Shown here one piece after another: positions 37,398-50,429 of a stretch of DNA of 64,000 bases. The stretch is from the NCBI RefSeq assembly GCF_011397635.1, contig NC_064765.1:27184632-27248631 (forward strand). Direction: 5' to 3'. Under the pieces are notes generated by a model. That model was not told the DNA's origin, did not search any database, and saw only the letters and a list, made by a program, of their open reading frames with translations. The translations under genes and the position numbers were made by a program. Every line of letters begins with the position of its first letter. Position 1 is the first letter of the stretch. The stretch comes from Epinephelus fuscoguttatus (lineage: Eukaryota > Chordata > Actinopteri > Perciformes > Serranidae).

Positions 37398-39323
37398 GTG
37401 GCTGTCATCATAGTGATTTATAAAAAAAACAATTGGGCTCAAGTACGTAAGCAAACTGCATCCTTAATGTGCGTACATCAAGGGTGGAACCTTTTCTTGG
37501 CCTTTGACTTTGGAATGCCGCAATTTCCAAACAAAGAATTCCCAGAATTGGCACACTCTTCATTAGATGGCATAATTTGCATTCTCTCATAATTGTGCTG
37601 CTTCTTTGATTATTAAATGATCACCCTAATTAGGGAGCATAATAGGGTTAATCAGACTCTGCTCATCACACTTATTATTATTCCTGCAAAAAAATGAAGG
37701 AAAAAGATACAGTACTTGATTAATTATATCAGCCTTTTCATCAGCTGGGCTACCATTCCCCCCTCTGAAATTAATATCATGTTGTAAATGGAAAGAAGGA
37801 GCTGGCCGGACACAGACAGATGAAAGATTTCACTCAAATTAATTAAGCACTAATTATGCGGTGGGAGTTGGGAGCAGTTTGCATAATGAGCTCTATCAAA
37901 AGAGATCAGTCATGGAGAGGGGCTGTAGAGTTTCTATACAGCCTTCAGATGATACACAGACACCACTGCACGACATGAAGAGGGCTAGCAGAGTACTGGG
38001 AAGAGGGTTAAAGCACTTCGAGGCTTGAGTCGTGAGGTTGAGGAGTGTTTTGTTGGGTTTGTCAACATGCTGTGAACCGGAAGCTTCCTCACTTGGCATG
38101 TTTTGTGCCACAGACATGGATTATTCCGGTCTCACTTAAAGATATTACACCAGTCCTGGGGCTGTGTATGCCTTTTTTTTCTCCGCCCTCAGCTTAAGCA
38201 TCAGATAATGAATTCCCTGCTCCAGCAATAAGAACAGCATGTATCTTTAAATTCGAGCTAATCACAAACAACCTCCAGCCACACTCCAGGGAGCTCTAAA
38301 GACCCTAATCACCTCTCACTCCAATTCTTGTGGCGTTCAGTTATTGTTGATCAGGGACTATACTGTGGCTATTTATCTAGACAATGGGAAAAGGGATTAA
38401 ACGGACAGAAACTCTCTATGTCTTAATCGCCTGTTTAATCACAGCCACTGTGTAGTGTATGGAGTTGAGTTACTTGAACTGATTTGTGCCACAGCAGCAG
38501 CAATCATGCATAGGCTAATCAGGGTGCACAGCCCTGCGCTGCCCTTCAAGGTCTCCGAGTGGAATTACAAAGACTATGATTAGTTAATCAAATGAAGAAC
38601 CCAATGTCCTTTCTTTATTTGTGTATACACCTTATCTAAATGGAAATTGTATAGCCGAGGCACTTCCAGAAGGACACATCTACATGTGAATGATCCTCAT
38701 TGAGCCCTTGGCAGTGAATACAGAATAAGATCTTTCACTCCCAATCATCGTGTTATGGCATCGCGGAGACTTTTACATGTCTGAATGATATTTGTTGTCA
38801 ATGCTCATGTGAATGATGCAATCACTCAGTCTGTTGTGAAGTAAATCAGGAAGCACTAGACAGCAACTCTTCAAACACACATGATGATGTGAGGCAGAAT
38901 GTCAAGATTGTATTATTTTGGGAGTGGAGAAGAAAGGCAGAGCAGGCAGGCTGTGGACATACGGCAGCTTATTGATAGTACGTATATAAATGCAGTCAGA
39001 TGAGCAGAAAGCCAGTATGCATGTCTCTTAGTCTAAATGGCAAAGGTAGAATTTCCATGTGGCTTTACAGTGAACCTTTTTATGTCTTACATCATAAGCG
39101 CACAGTAGCCTATACAGCACCCCTTAACAGTTCAGTAAAGCCTATCATGTTTAAGGGTTAAGTAGTTAATTAGGATTTATGATGTTAATTACAATTTAAT
39201 TCATTGTATGTTTTAAAGCAGACTTTACCAAATACACCTAATTGTAATGACCCTGACTGTTATACATATAACATGCATGTAACATTAGTAAAACGAGGGA
39301 TAACTCACATAGGTTGGCTAAGG

Positions 39324-39645
39324 GTGGCAGTAGCAGTAGCTCAGTCCATAGGGACTTGTGTTGGTAACCGGATGGTTGCCGGTTCAAGTCCCCCGTCAAT
39401 AAGCGTGGACAGGTAACTGGAGAGGTGCCAGTTCACCTCCTGGGTGAGGTGCCCCTGAGTAAGGCACCAAACCTCCTACTGCTCGGAGTGCCTGTCCATG
39501 GACAGCCCCCTCACTCTGACATCTCTCCATTTAATGCATGTTTAGATCCTGTTTGTGCGTGTGTGTCTATATCAGGTTGTGTATATGACAACAGAGTGAA
39601 AAAATTGAATTTCCCCTTGGGGATAAATAAAGTATATTTTCTTCT
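39324..39645 (+). mobile_element. tRNA-derived SINE
   Basis: The 5' part is tRNA-like with an A-box region 'tagctcagtccataggg' (about 39,337) and a B box 'ggttcaagtcc' (39,381-39,391). The body has 'gaggtgccagttcacctcct', 'gtaaggcaccaaacc' and 'cctgtccatggacagcccc'. The tail is 'gaatttccccttggggataa' plus 'ataaagtata'. This layout is the common SINE of spiny-rayed fish. It is close to full length, moderately diverged, and has no coding capacity. Confidence 0.85.
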
Positions 39646-39889
39646 TTAGCAGTGTTGGCAAAGCTAGTCCTGCTTTCTTGAAACAAAATATATACTAAAA
39701 CAAATAATAAGAAAATCCATAGGCCAAGTTATGGCATTTCCTCATGACTGCACTTTATATAAGGCTGCTTGTTGATCCAATTAGTTTATTTAAATTAAGA
39801 TACCTTTAAAGGAGCTTTTCAGCTAATGGTTATATGTTAAATGCCTATTTTGCAAGCCTGTTAGACAGACTGACATTTAAAGGACATTG

Positions 39890-40525
39890 AGCCTGGTGGT
39901 TCTTAACCAGGGGTCGAGGGCTCCTTGAGGGAGTTAAAGGGAGTCCCCAGAAAAATTGGAAATAGTTTCACTATTTAATTCACTGTAGAAGTGAGCCCAG
40001 TGTGAACGCCCAAATAAAAGTCATAAGCATAGGTGTAAATTTACAGGGGAAAACAAGACACACCTCAAAATTCAAAATGTGCATATGTGCATGCTTATAA
40101 AAGCATGAAAGTAGTAATAGTACTTTGATTTCTACGAACTGGGGGAACACAACTCATAGATGCAACAATGCCTCTGGTGAAGTAGGTGGTGGCAGTATGC
40201 AACAGACGATGATGCATGGTTGAAGCAGGAAGTACCATGACATTTCCTTCATAAATTGATGCACAAAAGGCACCATTTGTTGCATAAAAATTCAACAGGA
40301 TGTCGGAAATGAAGTGTTTGATGCTTAATATTGCTTGGGGGAGGACCCACAGACCCTCCGCTTGACATGTGTCCTGCCAAACTGTTGAATAAAAAAAGAA
40401 ATAAAAAGATAAAGAAAAAGAAAAGCACACAAGGAGGTCCCTGAGGCGAAAATCTTATCAAATGAGGGGCCTGTGACCTAATGAGTATCAATGTAGGGGT
40501 CCTTGACACGAAAAAGGTTGACTCA
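39890..40525. mobile_element. Possible hAT-like relic
   Basis: The left side reads ggttcttaaccaggggtcga and 'ggagtccccagaaaaattgg'. The right side in reverse reads caacctttttcgtgtcaagg followed by acccct. Both resemble the 'ggttctcaacctttttggggtccaggacccct' end style of hAT elements. The ends match poorly, so class and limits are uncertain. Confidence 0.35.
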
Positions 40526-41546
40526 TCTGTTATGTTGGGCATAATTTGATTCATGCATGTACCTTGTATTTAAATGCTCATGCTAAAGAACAGAGACGGT
40601 TGGAGTGTAAATCCAACATTGAACCTTTTTGTGACAAAGGTTTGATTTGGGGGATAGATCCTTATGAACTTTTAATGAGTAGCAGGAAAAAATTATTTGC
40701 CTCATACATTCAGCCTCCTACAGAGAATATATTCTCCACATCACTCAAAATGTGCCCTCTATTACATTTAGATACATTTAAATTTTATAAATTTAGCATA
40801 AAAGTAAACCTTTTTTCAACACACGTCCTTCTGTCAAACATGCTGTTAGACATTGTGACTGTTGTTCCTAAAGAGAAAAGAATTTCCCTCCATTTCTTTG
40901 TGATAACTTCCTTCCAGGGGCGGCAGACTTGACCTGCTCACTCCTCCTAGGACCACCTCTATTATTTGTCAGTGACAGCAGCCCTTTGGATGGTGGTGGG
41001 GGCTCCCTGAAAGGTACAGGGTCGCGGACGTCCCAATCCATCTCTGTCTGCCAAGCGATTGATTGTGATTTAGTGCGCGGGGCAGGAGATGGTGGGGTTC
41101 CATTTTGATGAGCGATAGGTGAGAACCCTTTGACTCCCAGCACATGGCAAGCAGAGGCAGGGCTATGATGAGGGGTCAGAGGCAGCTGGTGGGGGTAACT
41201 GGGGTGGATCTGGGGCTTGGATGAAGGCAATGGGGGGGTTGCACGGATCACAAGATAGAAGGTGTCAGAGATCCAGGACAAAGCCCCCCAACCAACCGCC
41301 TGAGTCTATCAGTTAGCCCATCCATCACCCGTCCAGCTTTGTGGTTAGCATAACGGTTGCTAGCTAATCGTTTCATCATCAGGGAGATAATGGAGATGAC
41401 AGTGAATCGGAGTAGGCGTAAGTCCGCACCAGGAGCATAAGGCCATAGAGAAGGGGCTTCATGCCAGATGGATGAAATATGTGGAGATTCCCCTTACTGG
41501 ACTCTTGACTGAAATATTAATGATCCCAAATGGAGCCCTGCATTAA
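40526..41546. other. Non-coding, nothing recognised
   Basis: A proline-rich open frame on the - strand (about 40,870-41,280) shows no domain or splice context. No repeat or RNA identified. Confidence 0.4.
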
Positions 41547-42440
41547 AGGGTAGCTTTGGTATTTTTCAACCTGTACCTTTTTTCTATGTTTTTGTGTCTC
41601 AGTGACTAATGGACACGACAATTTTTAAAACTGGTCCAGTACTGAAAGAGAGCACTGCAGTCAGCAGCTGTGAAAAAGGCTGCAAAGTAACCAGTTGGGA
41701 CATTTGTGCACTGTCAATCTATGTCCACAAAAAGTGTTTGTTTTGCCACTGACAGACTCAGATTACTATTCTACATTATGGGAAGGACCCTACAGAGATA
41801 GACCTTCTTGTTAAAGATTAAGATCCTTATTTGTTTAAACAGAATCAGCCCCGAAATAGCTATCACCAAACTCACCAGACTCAATTTAAATAAATAGTCA
41901 TTTTAGCGTGTACAGATCCACCAAATTTTCACGTCTAACTGGATGAATTAAGGGTTTATTTTAACTAAACCAGAGTTGGTGATTGTTGAAAGAGTGGAAA
42001 GACAAACCAAGATGAGTTTTGTTGGTTTTATTTTGTTTCTGTTGGCTTCAAGTGAAGTGTGTTTTACGAAAATAAAATTACTGTTTATTTAAATGGAGTC
42101 TGGTGGGTCTAGTGATAGTGATTTTGGTGCTGTTTCTGGTTAAACTAAAAGGAATTAAAAGGTTTATCTCTGTAGGGGTCCCCTCCTTGATGTTGTCAGA
42201 CACCTAGAATAATAATCACAGCCTGTCAGTGGCAAAAACATACACTTTACATAGATGCAAACTGAGGGTGCGCAAATGGCCATTAAGATTACATTGCAGC
42301 CTGTTTCACAGCTGCTGACTACAGCGTTCTCACTCAGTATTGGACCAGTTTTAGAAATCTGGATTTTAAAATCTATCAGTCACTTAAACACAAAAACACT
42401 AGTTAATAGGGTCCAGGTTGAAAAATACTGAAGTTGACCT
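41547..42440. mobile_element. TTAA-flanked DNA element with long inverted repeats
   Basis: The 894-base element has TTAA on both sides (41,543-41,546 and 42,441-42,444) and begins AGG on both ends when read inward. The terminal inverted repeats exceed 190 bases. Left blocks 'gtatttttcaacctg', 'aaaactggtcca' and 'gtcagcagctgtgaaa' recur in reverse at the right end with about 20 per cent divergence by eye. The inside has no transposase frame. TTAA target sites occur in piggyBac and Kolobok elements; purine-rich starts favour Kolobok. It is non-autonomous and old. Confidence 0.7.
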
Positions 42441-42444
42441 TTAA

Positions 42445-45400
42445 AGGTTCACAGTGGGAGGTACAGGCCACAGGTGACGTTTGTTTGAACATCAGTTAAT
42501 GGTTACACATGAGTGTACCATGGAGCTGGCTGGATGCTTTGAAACATCAGCTCCTTTTGATTTTAATTCTGAATGAAACTACCATGAATCCAAGAGGATT
42601 TCCCCCCATGCTGCGCTTTGTAAAATAAAAACTTGTCTAGTGTGAAGAAGATATGCTTGATATCCTGTCAGATACTCTAATTTCCCAGTTCTCCTCTAAA
42701 TATCACAAGATATCCATAATAATAAACACTATCTGACTGGAAATCATAATATAATCTCTAAATCTGAGTACTCAGGAGCAAAGTCTAGAGAGAGTATTTT
42801 TCCCATTCTTCATCTCCCACTTCAGATCAGATACAAGCTGTCCTTGGAAGGATGTTAAGCCCAACCACAGCCTCGCTTCAGTGGGCCGCTCTGGCAGCTT
42901 AACTTCATAATCAACCTGAGAGGCCTTGTCAGGGCCAGATCTGGAAATTAGAAGACAGACGTTAGGTGAAATCGTTTGTGAAGATACGTGTTATACTTTA
43001 TATATAATGACAGCTTTATCCGGTGTTTGTTTAAAATGATATTGAAAAAAAAAATACACGTCTCCTAGGTATTTTTTTTTTAAAATAGCCTGTTTCATAA
43101 TGCAACACTGATATTGTGGGAGCAGCAGTGAACAAAGGCCAGCATATTGTCAATCACAGGAAGTTGTGTCAGCCAGGTGAATGTGTTGCCAGTAACCTGA
43201 TCTGCTGTTGACAGAACAGGGACAGGTGCTCCGGCCAAACTAATCCATACATGCATGCTAGACACAGGTCGTCCATTAAGGCAGATTGATTCAAAGCTTT
43301 AGAAGACTGCTTCTCAACCATCCCAGGCCCGGCCCTGCCTTTTGTTGTTGCCATGATAATTGCAGTAATTCAAGATGGCCTGCTTTGGAAAGGGAAAGGA
43401 ATGTTCCCTGTTTGCTCGGCTAATGCTGGAAACATTTTGTCACACAGGGGACGGGGAGCATCTCTGGAGATGATGTCTGAAGTTTGCAAAGGGAAAATTA
43501 AATAGCTGGGCGTTGCATCATCTGAAATACTAGATACACAAAAATATACATCAGCTTTACTTATTGGAAGTTTCTTACAGGAAATGAATCAGTATGGGGC
43601 TCAGGGAGGTTTGTCAGCAGTGGGTATGTGTGTGGACTTATTTTCATAGCTTGCATGACCATTTCACATTATAACCCTGTGTAAATAAATAAAACATATA
43701 AACCAGAATTCACTTTGATTCAGTGTTATTATCAAACCCACCCCCATAAGGCCCCAAATGCCAAATAAAGGTTTACAGGCAGAGGCCAGACATCTGCTGC
43801 CCTCCGATTGGTTGAGAAGCCAGCAGCAGTCTCACCTGTTATCCACAGCCCAGTGCATGGTAAACACCCTCAGTCAGAGCTGCAGGGAGAAGGAGCCCAT
43901 CTGGTCAGCAGCATTAACAACCAGCTCTTTAACAATGGCTTCCAGGAATAGGAGAAGGGTACAACAGGCCATATCAGCCAATAAAAACAGGCTATGCATG
44001 ACATTTAGCGCCTGATGCGGGGCTTAGCGGTATACAGGTTACCTACTGTCCGCACCAGCCCCTGGCAATAAAACAAAAAGGCAATCTCACAGAGCGAGGG
44101 GGATGCTGTGTGTAAAGCCGCCTGTTCCAGCTGTTGATCTCATAATATGTGTGTAAAGATGCAGGCAGAGCGTAAAGTTAAAAAGCATGAAGGAGTATCA
44201 TTTTCAGGGTGCTTTCATACAAACATCACACAAGGCGATACCTTTAGTTATGCACACACCATCATCTCAACTCTTTATAGTAAGTGAGGAAGTGTCATTG
44301 CATGGACAGCTAATTTTCTTTTTGAAGGATAGCTTTTTGGGGGGGTGTAAATAAGAAAAACATGAAGCAGAAGAGAAGAGAGAGCAGTGTTGATAGATGT
44401 CGCTGTCAAAGTAAAAGCAGTGGAGGGCGTTAAAGTGGTTATTTGGCTAAACAGTGCCATCTTGTGTTCAGTTATACTCAGATAACCAAGAAGGCACATA
44501 TGACAAATGGAAAAAAAACAAATAGCTGTAATTTTCAGTTAACATACCCTTGTCTTATGACAGTAGATGAAGAACTATTTTATAAATAATGTGCACTTGA
44601 GCCACATCCTAATTACTCCCCTGCCCTTGCACACAGTTCAGCCCTCTAATGTAGCTTTCTGTGATGCACTGCCGCAGGCCAGAACATAACCCTCATCCAC
44701 AAAATTGACTCTAACAAGTTAGGAAACAGGGGTAACTCTGCCTTATTAGATACTTGATGGGGCTCTATTTTTACAGCTGCCCCCACCTAGCATGCAAAGG
44801 ATGGAGACAAAGTCTCTAAATGAGATCTAGGGAATACAAAGAGGGATGTGAAGACGGAAAGGTTCGGGGTGGAGTTTGAACAGCAAGCAATGGGCTCTCT
44901 ACAGCTGCTGGCACTAATGAGGATAATTACCCCAGTAATAACATTAGCCTATCTGAGGGAATGGAGGGGAAGGACAAGTGGTGGTGCTTATGTGTGTGTG
45001 TGGGTGGGTATGTGAGCGTGTGTGCATGCACATGGTTGCTGTATGTGTGCGTGCATGCACGGCCGTGCGCGTGCCTTTTCCTTCTATCTCACTTGCAGTC
45101 TCTCCCTCATTCCCTGAATCTCAATATCTCTTTGTTATCCCACAATAATTGTATTTGGGCCTCATATCCGCCATATCAGATTCGAGTTTGTACAAGGTAA
45201 TTAGCAGGGGAAGGGAAGCCTCCACACCAGGAGGACAAATGCCCCCATGACATCATTCTGGCTCCACTCAGGAGGGGAAGCTTTTTTTTTTCCTCTGCCT
45301 CTTTCTCCTCTTCATCCTTCATGTCATTCAGCTGTCAAAAAAAGGAGCACTGAATAGAGGCAAAAATGTAGTGGCAAGCAAAAGTTGATGACATTGAAAA

Positions 45401-45980
45401 GGAGGAGAGTTGGGATTAAGAAGATAAAGAAATGAAGAGAAGAAGGAGAGATAAAGGAGAGAAAGGGGTGGAAAGTGATTTGAGATGAGATGGAGGGCTG
45501 TGTTTTCGCCGCAGGCCTGTAATCTCCAATCAGCTTTGACTAACAGACAGCGGGGGAAAGTTCCTCGGCGTTAATGCAGCTTGCCATTCAGAAGGAGCTG
45601 CTGTATCCAGCTGGGAGTCAGGGGATGAGGGGAGGATTAACTGGCACTCAGGTGGAGAGAGATGAAGAGAATCAGACGGAGACCCTGCGGATGGACACAC
45701 CTTCTCTTGCTCCATCCGTCTCTTTTTTCTTCTCTCAGTGAACGAATGTACTGTATGTTTTCTGGGTGGAGTGCTGAAAGCAGGAGAAAGAGGCAGAGGC
45801 TATACTTTAGGGGTGACTTGTATCTGCAATTTGTATCAGTCATGTCAAATTAAATGTTTTGGAGAAGAGTCAGCAGTTTCCTTAGTATGCCAGTGTTCAA
45901 GGGGATCTTATTATTGTCCATGTTTATTATAACCATACAACACAAATGAGTAAACTCTCCACAGCAGTTAACAAGAGTGA
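42445..45980. other. Non-coding, nothing recognised
   Basis: No convincing exon, RNA gene or full repeat. Contains a T-run at 43,071-43,081, a GT/GC-rich stretch at 44,990-45,080 and a purine-rich stretch at 45,390-45,490. Confidence 0.45.
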
Positions 45981-45986
45981 TTTATT
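45981..45986 (-). terminator. AATAAA poly(A) signal, kazald gene
   Basis: TTTATT on + reads AATAAA on -, about 180 bases beyond the stop codon; a second AATAAA lies at 45,923-45,928. Confidence 0.5.
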
Positions 45987-46164
45987 TCCTGTCCTGGTGC
46001 AGTAAGAAGGTGGATAAAAGCAGATGTGATATTTAATTATAATGACGTGATAGCTCTTACAGAGGAGCAGTGAGCTGTGACGGACAAACATTGTGCCCTT
46101 TAATTTAAAGTATGTCAGCTGATCCTTTAAGGTAGACCTTGTTGTTTGGTCATATAAGACTGAT

Positions 46165-49100
46165 TTAAATGAATCCCGGGTAATCTCCAGATGCCAGCTG
46201 TCCATCAGCATTGCCTTCCTCCAGATGATCAGAGCGCTCCTGCTCCTCCTCAGCGTGGCCTTTCATCACCTTTACCACTGCGATGAGAAACATTTGGAGT
46301 AAGAATATACAGCAGACTAAACAACTAATCAATTAACGGAGAAAATAATCATTAGCTGCAGCCCTACTTACAATATAAGTAAATAAATAAAGACGTTTGC
46401 TCTTACAGTCTACAGTATGACGCTCAGAGACTCACCCTGTCTCAATACTGTGAGCTGTGCCGATGCAGACGTTTCCCCCAAGGCATTGTGGGATATGCAA
46501 GAGTAGACCCCTGCATCAGAGAGGTGGAGGCCTTGTATCTGAAGCCAGGTAGACACAGTGTAGCGCTGGGGACCGCCTCGAGCCTGAAAAACAGACAGGA
46601 TTCAATCTCAGGAGATGATCTGAATCTATTCAAATGTGAGAAATGTATGCATTAGATTTTTGTCGGCAGTATGGGTGGAACAAGAAAGCAATTTTGTATC
46701 ATAAATCATTGCCCTGTTGAAAGTATTTACAAGCATCAATATCAGCTCCCTTTCTTCTTTTCATATTGTTATCAACTTGTGGAACAACTTTGAATTTTGG
46801 TTGATGAGCATTTAGGAAATGCATGACTGTGTACAAGTCAACGAAAACACAAGAACACAATGTTGTGTGGGTGTTAAAAAGAAAAGTCTGTTCATTTCTA
46901 CCACTGTGTCTTCTCAGTAGAAGTGTTTGTACATTTGCCTTTTTGGAGGTTATGTATTTCTTTCGTTGATGTTTCTTAGATGATTGTCTTGCAATATAAC
47001 GTAATCGAATCAGTTACACTGAATTACCATTGCAATCTCTGTCAATATATTGTGATAATATTGTGAGTTATTGATTCCTATCTCAGCCTCGGAAAATGGT
47101 AAAACATCGACCAGTGGGATTCAAGTTTAAAGAGCTACTCCGGCAATTTTGTGTGGCACTGCCAAAAAGCTCGGAGTCTCAAAAAAGACACATTGAAATA
47201 CAGAATGATTGAAATTGGAGCAGCAGAGGCAGACATAACCTTACTTTCCATCCGTAGTATGGGTGAAGCTCCAAAAACATTGGATCCTACATTTCCCACA
47301 ATGCAATTTAGTGGCATCTTTTTTTGGACAGCTCACTCCAGAGCCACAGGAGACACTATACAACTATTTTCACAGGCTGAGTTGTACTCCTCATGATAAA
47401 TTAACTGCACTCGCTATGTGAAATCTATGAAATGCCTATTTAATCAAAAACATCTTCATCTATTTTGCAAATTGGGAAAACAAAGCTCTTAAAATAAAAA
47501 TTACAGACCCAACAGGACACAGTTCAAACAAAGCACACACTGTTAATGAAACTTTCAGTGATGCATAATCAATGCCTGTCTGTTTCTTTACATAAATATG
47601 GAATTTTCTCAATACTAAAATTAACTGTATAAAAAAGAAAAATACACCTCGCTACTTTCAAACCACATTCAATGTTTTTATCCTGTAACTTCATGTTTGC
47701 CCATTTTTTTTCTTTTTATATAATGTTGAATATCCACCCAAAATATTCTAGACGGATTATTTCTTCTTCTAATTCACAGGAGGTACATGAATATTCAATA
47801 TGACTTCTAAATTTCTCCAGTCTTTTTGTTTTTTTCTGGATATATTCAATGCTAAATTTAAAAAGAAACCTCTTTTACTTTAACTATTATAAAGATGGAA
47901 TTTGTCTCCACCTAATCAGTTAATTTCCCAATAAAACAAAGCCCAACAGAATCTTGGGGGCAGAGATTTATTTGAGCATTTATTCCTTGTAATATCAGCT
48001 TCTCTATGGAATATATCGATAATCAAATCCTTAATACTAAACCTCTGAGAAACTGCAACACACCCCTTGGCAAAGCATCAAAAACCACAGCCTATACTTT
48101 GGGCGTAACTGGTATTTGAAAGGAATTCATTATGCGTCAGTATCTGTTTACCTGAATTAATAAGTTGTTAAACTGGTATTGTCAACCCATTTCTCATATT
48201 CAATTGAATATTCTTGTATATCCAAATGGATTAATGATAATATGGTAATATGTATAAATTGTATAGTTTATGGGCCAGCGGAGCTTGTTTATGAAAATAT
48301 GCTAACTTAACGGGCAACTTATCGATTTTGTAATCACATTTTAGCAGAAATTTAACTCCAGCCATTGAACTATAAATATTTTTAGGGAAGGAAGTCCACA
48401 TGTTGCCTTTTTCTTTAATCAATTTAGTTAACCATTTCACCTTGAAAATAGTATCTACCTGGACAGAGATGTGAGGATCATCTCCTGGCAGGAAGTTTTC
48501 AATCCCTGTCTTCTTCCAGCCTAAGTTTGGAAGAGGGTAGGCTGAGACCTCACAGCCAAACACGATGTCATTCCCGGTGTAGTTGAACAGGTTTCTGGGG
48601 CCTCGAAGGACACGGGGAGCTGCAGCAGAAGAAAAGGAGTACCCCAAGGTTCACAACTAGGGCCCCTAAAGTTCCCTATCAAGACCAATATTCACATGCA
48701 CTGACATTTTGAAAATAATAACTTTCTTGCACTAATAAAAAGAGTTAATTAACCAGAGTGGCAAGGTCCTGTTCCAATGCGCCCAAGGGTTATATTATGG
48801 CGGCTGGCAGCCTCTCTCATCTGGCAAACATTTGGATAGGTCCAACCATCTGAGCCACACACAGGGTTCTTGTCCTGACATACACATGTAGGCTCTGGCT
48901 CAGCCCTGTGTCCCCTCTTTGGCATTTTCCTCTGGCAGATTAGGCCCTCTCCACAGCGGCCGTAGAACTTCTGAGCCCCATCCGGGTCACATTGCTGCCC
49001 CTCCACATTAGCACACTGTTCACAGCATCCACATTCGTCCCGCACCCGACCTGCAGGACAGTTGTTGGGGAGTGGGGGACAGAGGTGCTGGTTGCACTCC

Positions 49101-49219
49101 CTGCAACCTTCACCCTCCTTCCACAGCCGCAGCCATCCAAGGTGCTGGGGTGGCAACCCGAGGGAAACGTGGAGCCATACACTCATGGAAATACATACAC
49201 ACAGGCAGAGCTTAATCAT
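46165..49219 (-). CDS. Kazal-type inhibitor domain protein, KAZALD family
   Basis: Secreted IGFBP-related protein. Four coding exons on the - strand: 49,219-48,754, 48,619-48,459, 46,583-46,436 and 46,277-46,165. Phases 1, 0 and 1 match and total 295 codons plus stop. Residues 1-21 (MIKLCLCVCISMSVWLHVSLG) are a signal peptide. An IGFBP N-terminal domain follows with GRVRDECGCCEQCANVEGQQ. The Kazal domain has CVCQDKNPVCGSDGWTYPNVC. An Ig-like domain comes from exons 2 and 3, with DIVFGCEVSAYPLP, LPGDDPHISVQ, GGPQRYTVSTWLQIQ and cysteines in FGCEV and YSCISHNALG. The C-terminus is acidic (KGHAEEEQERSDHLEEG). The start at 49,219 was chosen because an acceptor (ctgatgcag) precedes it, so earlier in-frame Mets are intronic. 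Human KAZALD1 has the same order and 304 residues. Which teleost paralogue this is cannot be told. Confidence 0.93.
47120..47400. repeat. Possible repeat in kazald intron 2
   Basis: The stretch starting 'aaagagctactccggcaatt' is like the end of a dispersed fish repeat I recall, but no matching second end was found. The open frame of 81 codons inside it is not a gene. Confidence 0.3.
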
Positions 49220-50429
49220 GCTGCTGACCTGCATCAGAAACAAACCTGATGTAACAACTTGAAGGCACAGAGTTGATCCAAAAGGAGCTTGTAAAATGGT
49301 TTCAAACTGAACAAAATTTGTAAGAGAGATGGCAGTCCTGATTGCCTGCTGTTCTCTGACAGTCAAACAGTCACATGTTGTTCCCCCTCTGAGTTTTAAA
49401 TGTTTCCTTCTGTCTCCTCTCCTCTGTCCTCCTCTGAATGGTTGGATTGGTTTTCGTTGTTATTATTAGCTACCATGTACCCCTGCTGAAGTATTTTGCC
49501 ATTTTGTTTTCCTCCCTTGAGATTTCTTCATCAGCTCCAAGTCCTCTCTAACAAAGAAGCGGAATTCTCAGTGAATGAAGCAAGCAAACTTCATCTCTAA
49601 GGTATCCGACTCGTCTCATCTTTCTTTCCTCACAATTCTGCTGCCTTTCTTCATGTGCCAGTGTCTCTGGGCAGGGCAGGACTGGCAAACGGGCTTCAGA
49701 AATGGCACAGGATATAAAAGAATGAATCTGAACTTCACACAAAGGTAATGGAAAACAACAGCTGTCTATGTGAACATAATGATTCCAGTATACATTTTAA
49801 CATGCACTATTTAGCATACAAGGAAATTAAGTTAATAAGAAATGGAGCCCTATTTTGCGAGCTCTCTATCTAGTAGAGTAGTGTGAAATTCCTGGGTTTG
49901 GAAACCTTTTTTGATGATTTCATGATGATTTCTGTTAAAGTTGTGGAGCTTGAGTGCAAGTATTTGACCATAAATTGAAAATATGTGTGGGAAAGGACAC
50001 ATACACAAAAAAATCAAATAATACGTAACTGTAGATATGAGATTATTGTTTCTCAGAATTAGGGATAAGGTGTTTCTGCTGGTGTGCCGGTCTCGTTATT
50101 ACTCATGTCAGATGATATATTGTAGCCTACCAAAATAACATGGGGCTTTGAGGCTTGGTTTTTCTCCTCTAATTCAATTTAAATATGATACAAATGGTTG
50201 CTGTTGTTCTTTAAGTTTGTGATATAGGCCTAATTATATATTTTTATGAATATTACCATTTGGATGTGCCTTTCTTAATACATTCAGTAACAGAGAGACA
50301 TTTACACTGTACATATATGGATTACTGAATGGGCCTACCTGGCACAGGCCCAAAGGGTCACAGGCCCCCCTGGCCTTCACTTGCACAATGTCATCCAAAA
50401 TAACACGTACTGACCAGGAAGAGATTTAA
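49220..50429. other. Upstream region of kazald gene
   Basis: Must contain the gene's promoter and a 5' non-coding exon, since the coding exon starts at a splice acceptor (about 49,229). Inverted CCAAT-type motifs (ATTGGTT on +) at about 49,446 are candidates. No exon limits could be fixed. Confidence 0.4.

Larger units (their letters stand above)
35338..39323. other. Gene-free region with enhancer-like stretches
   Basis: No exon or RNA gene seen. Complex, non-repetitive stretches at about 37,540-37,900 (with TAATTA, TTTGCATAATGAG and CTAATTAGGGAG) and about 38,280-38,780 (with CTAATCACC, GGGATTAAACG, TTTAATCAC and CATGCATAGGCTAATCAG) look like developmental regulatory DNA. CA and GATA repeats are listed separately. 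Confidence 0.4.

Noticed and set aside
39331-39400. tRNA gene
   Set aside because: It is the head of a SINE with the typical body and tail.
40868-41281. 137-codon Pro-rich frame on the - strand
   Set aside because: Composition effect; no recognised domain or neighbouring exons.
47151-47396. 81-codon frame in a kazald intron
   Set aside because: Lies in a probable dispersed repeat and has no domain or splice logic.
48231-48458. Extension of kazald exon 2 as one frame
   Set aside because: The donor CAG|GTAGAT and the matching exon at 46,583 show that this is intron.
49220-49366. Earlier in-frame Met for the kazald gene
   Set aside because: A splice acceptor at about 49,229 separates it from the signal peptide, and the added residues are not like any KAZALD N-terminus.
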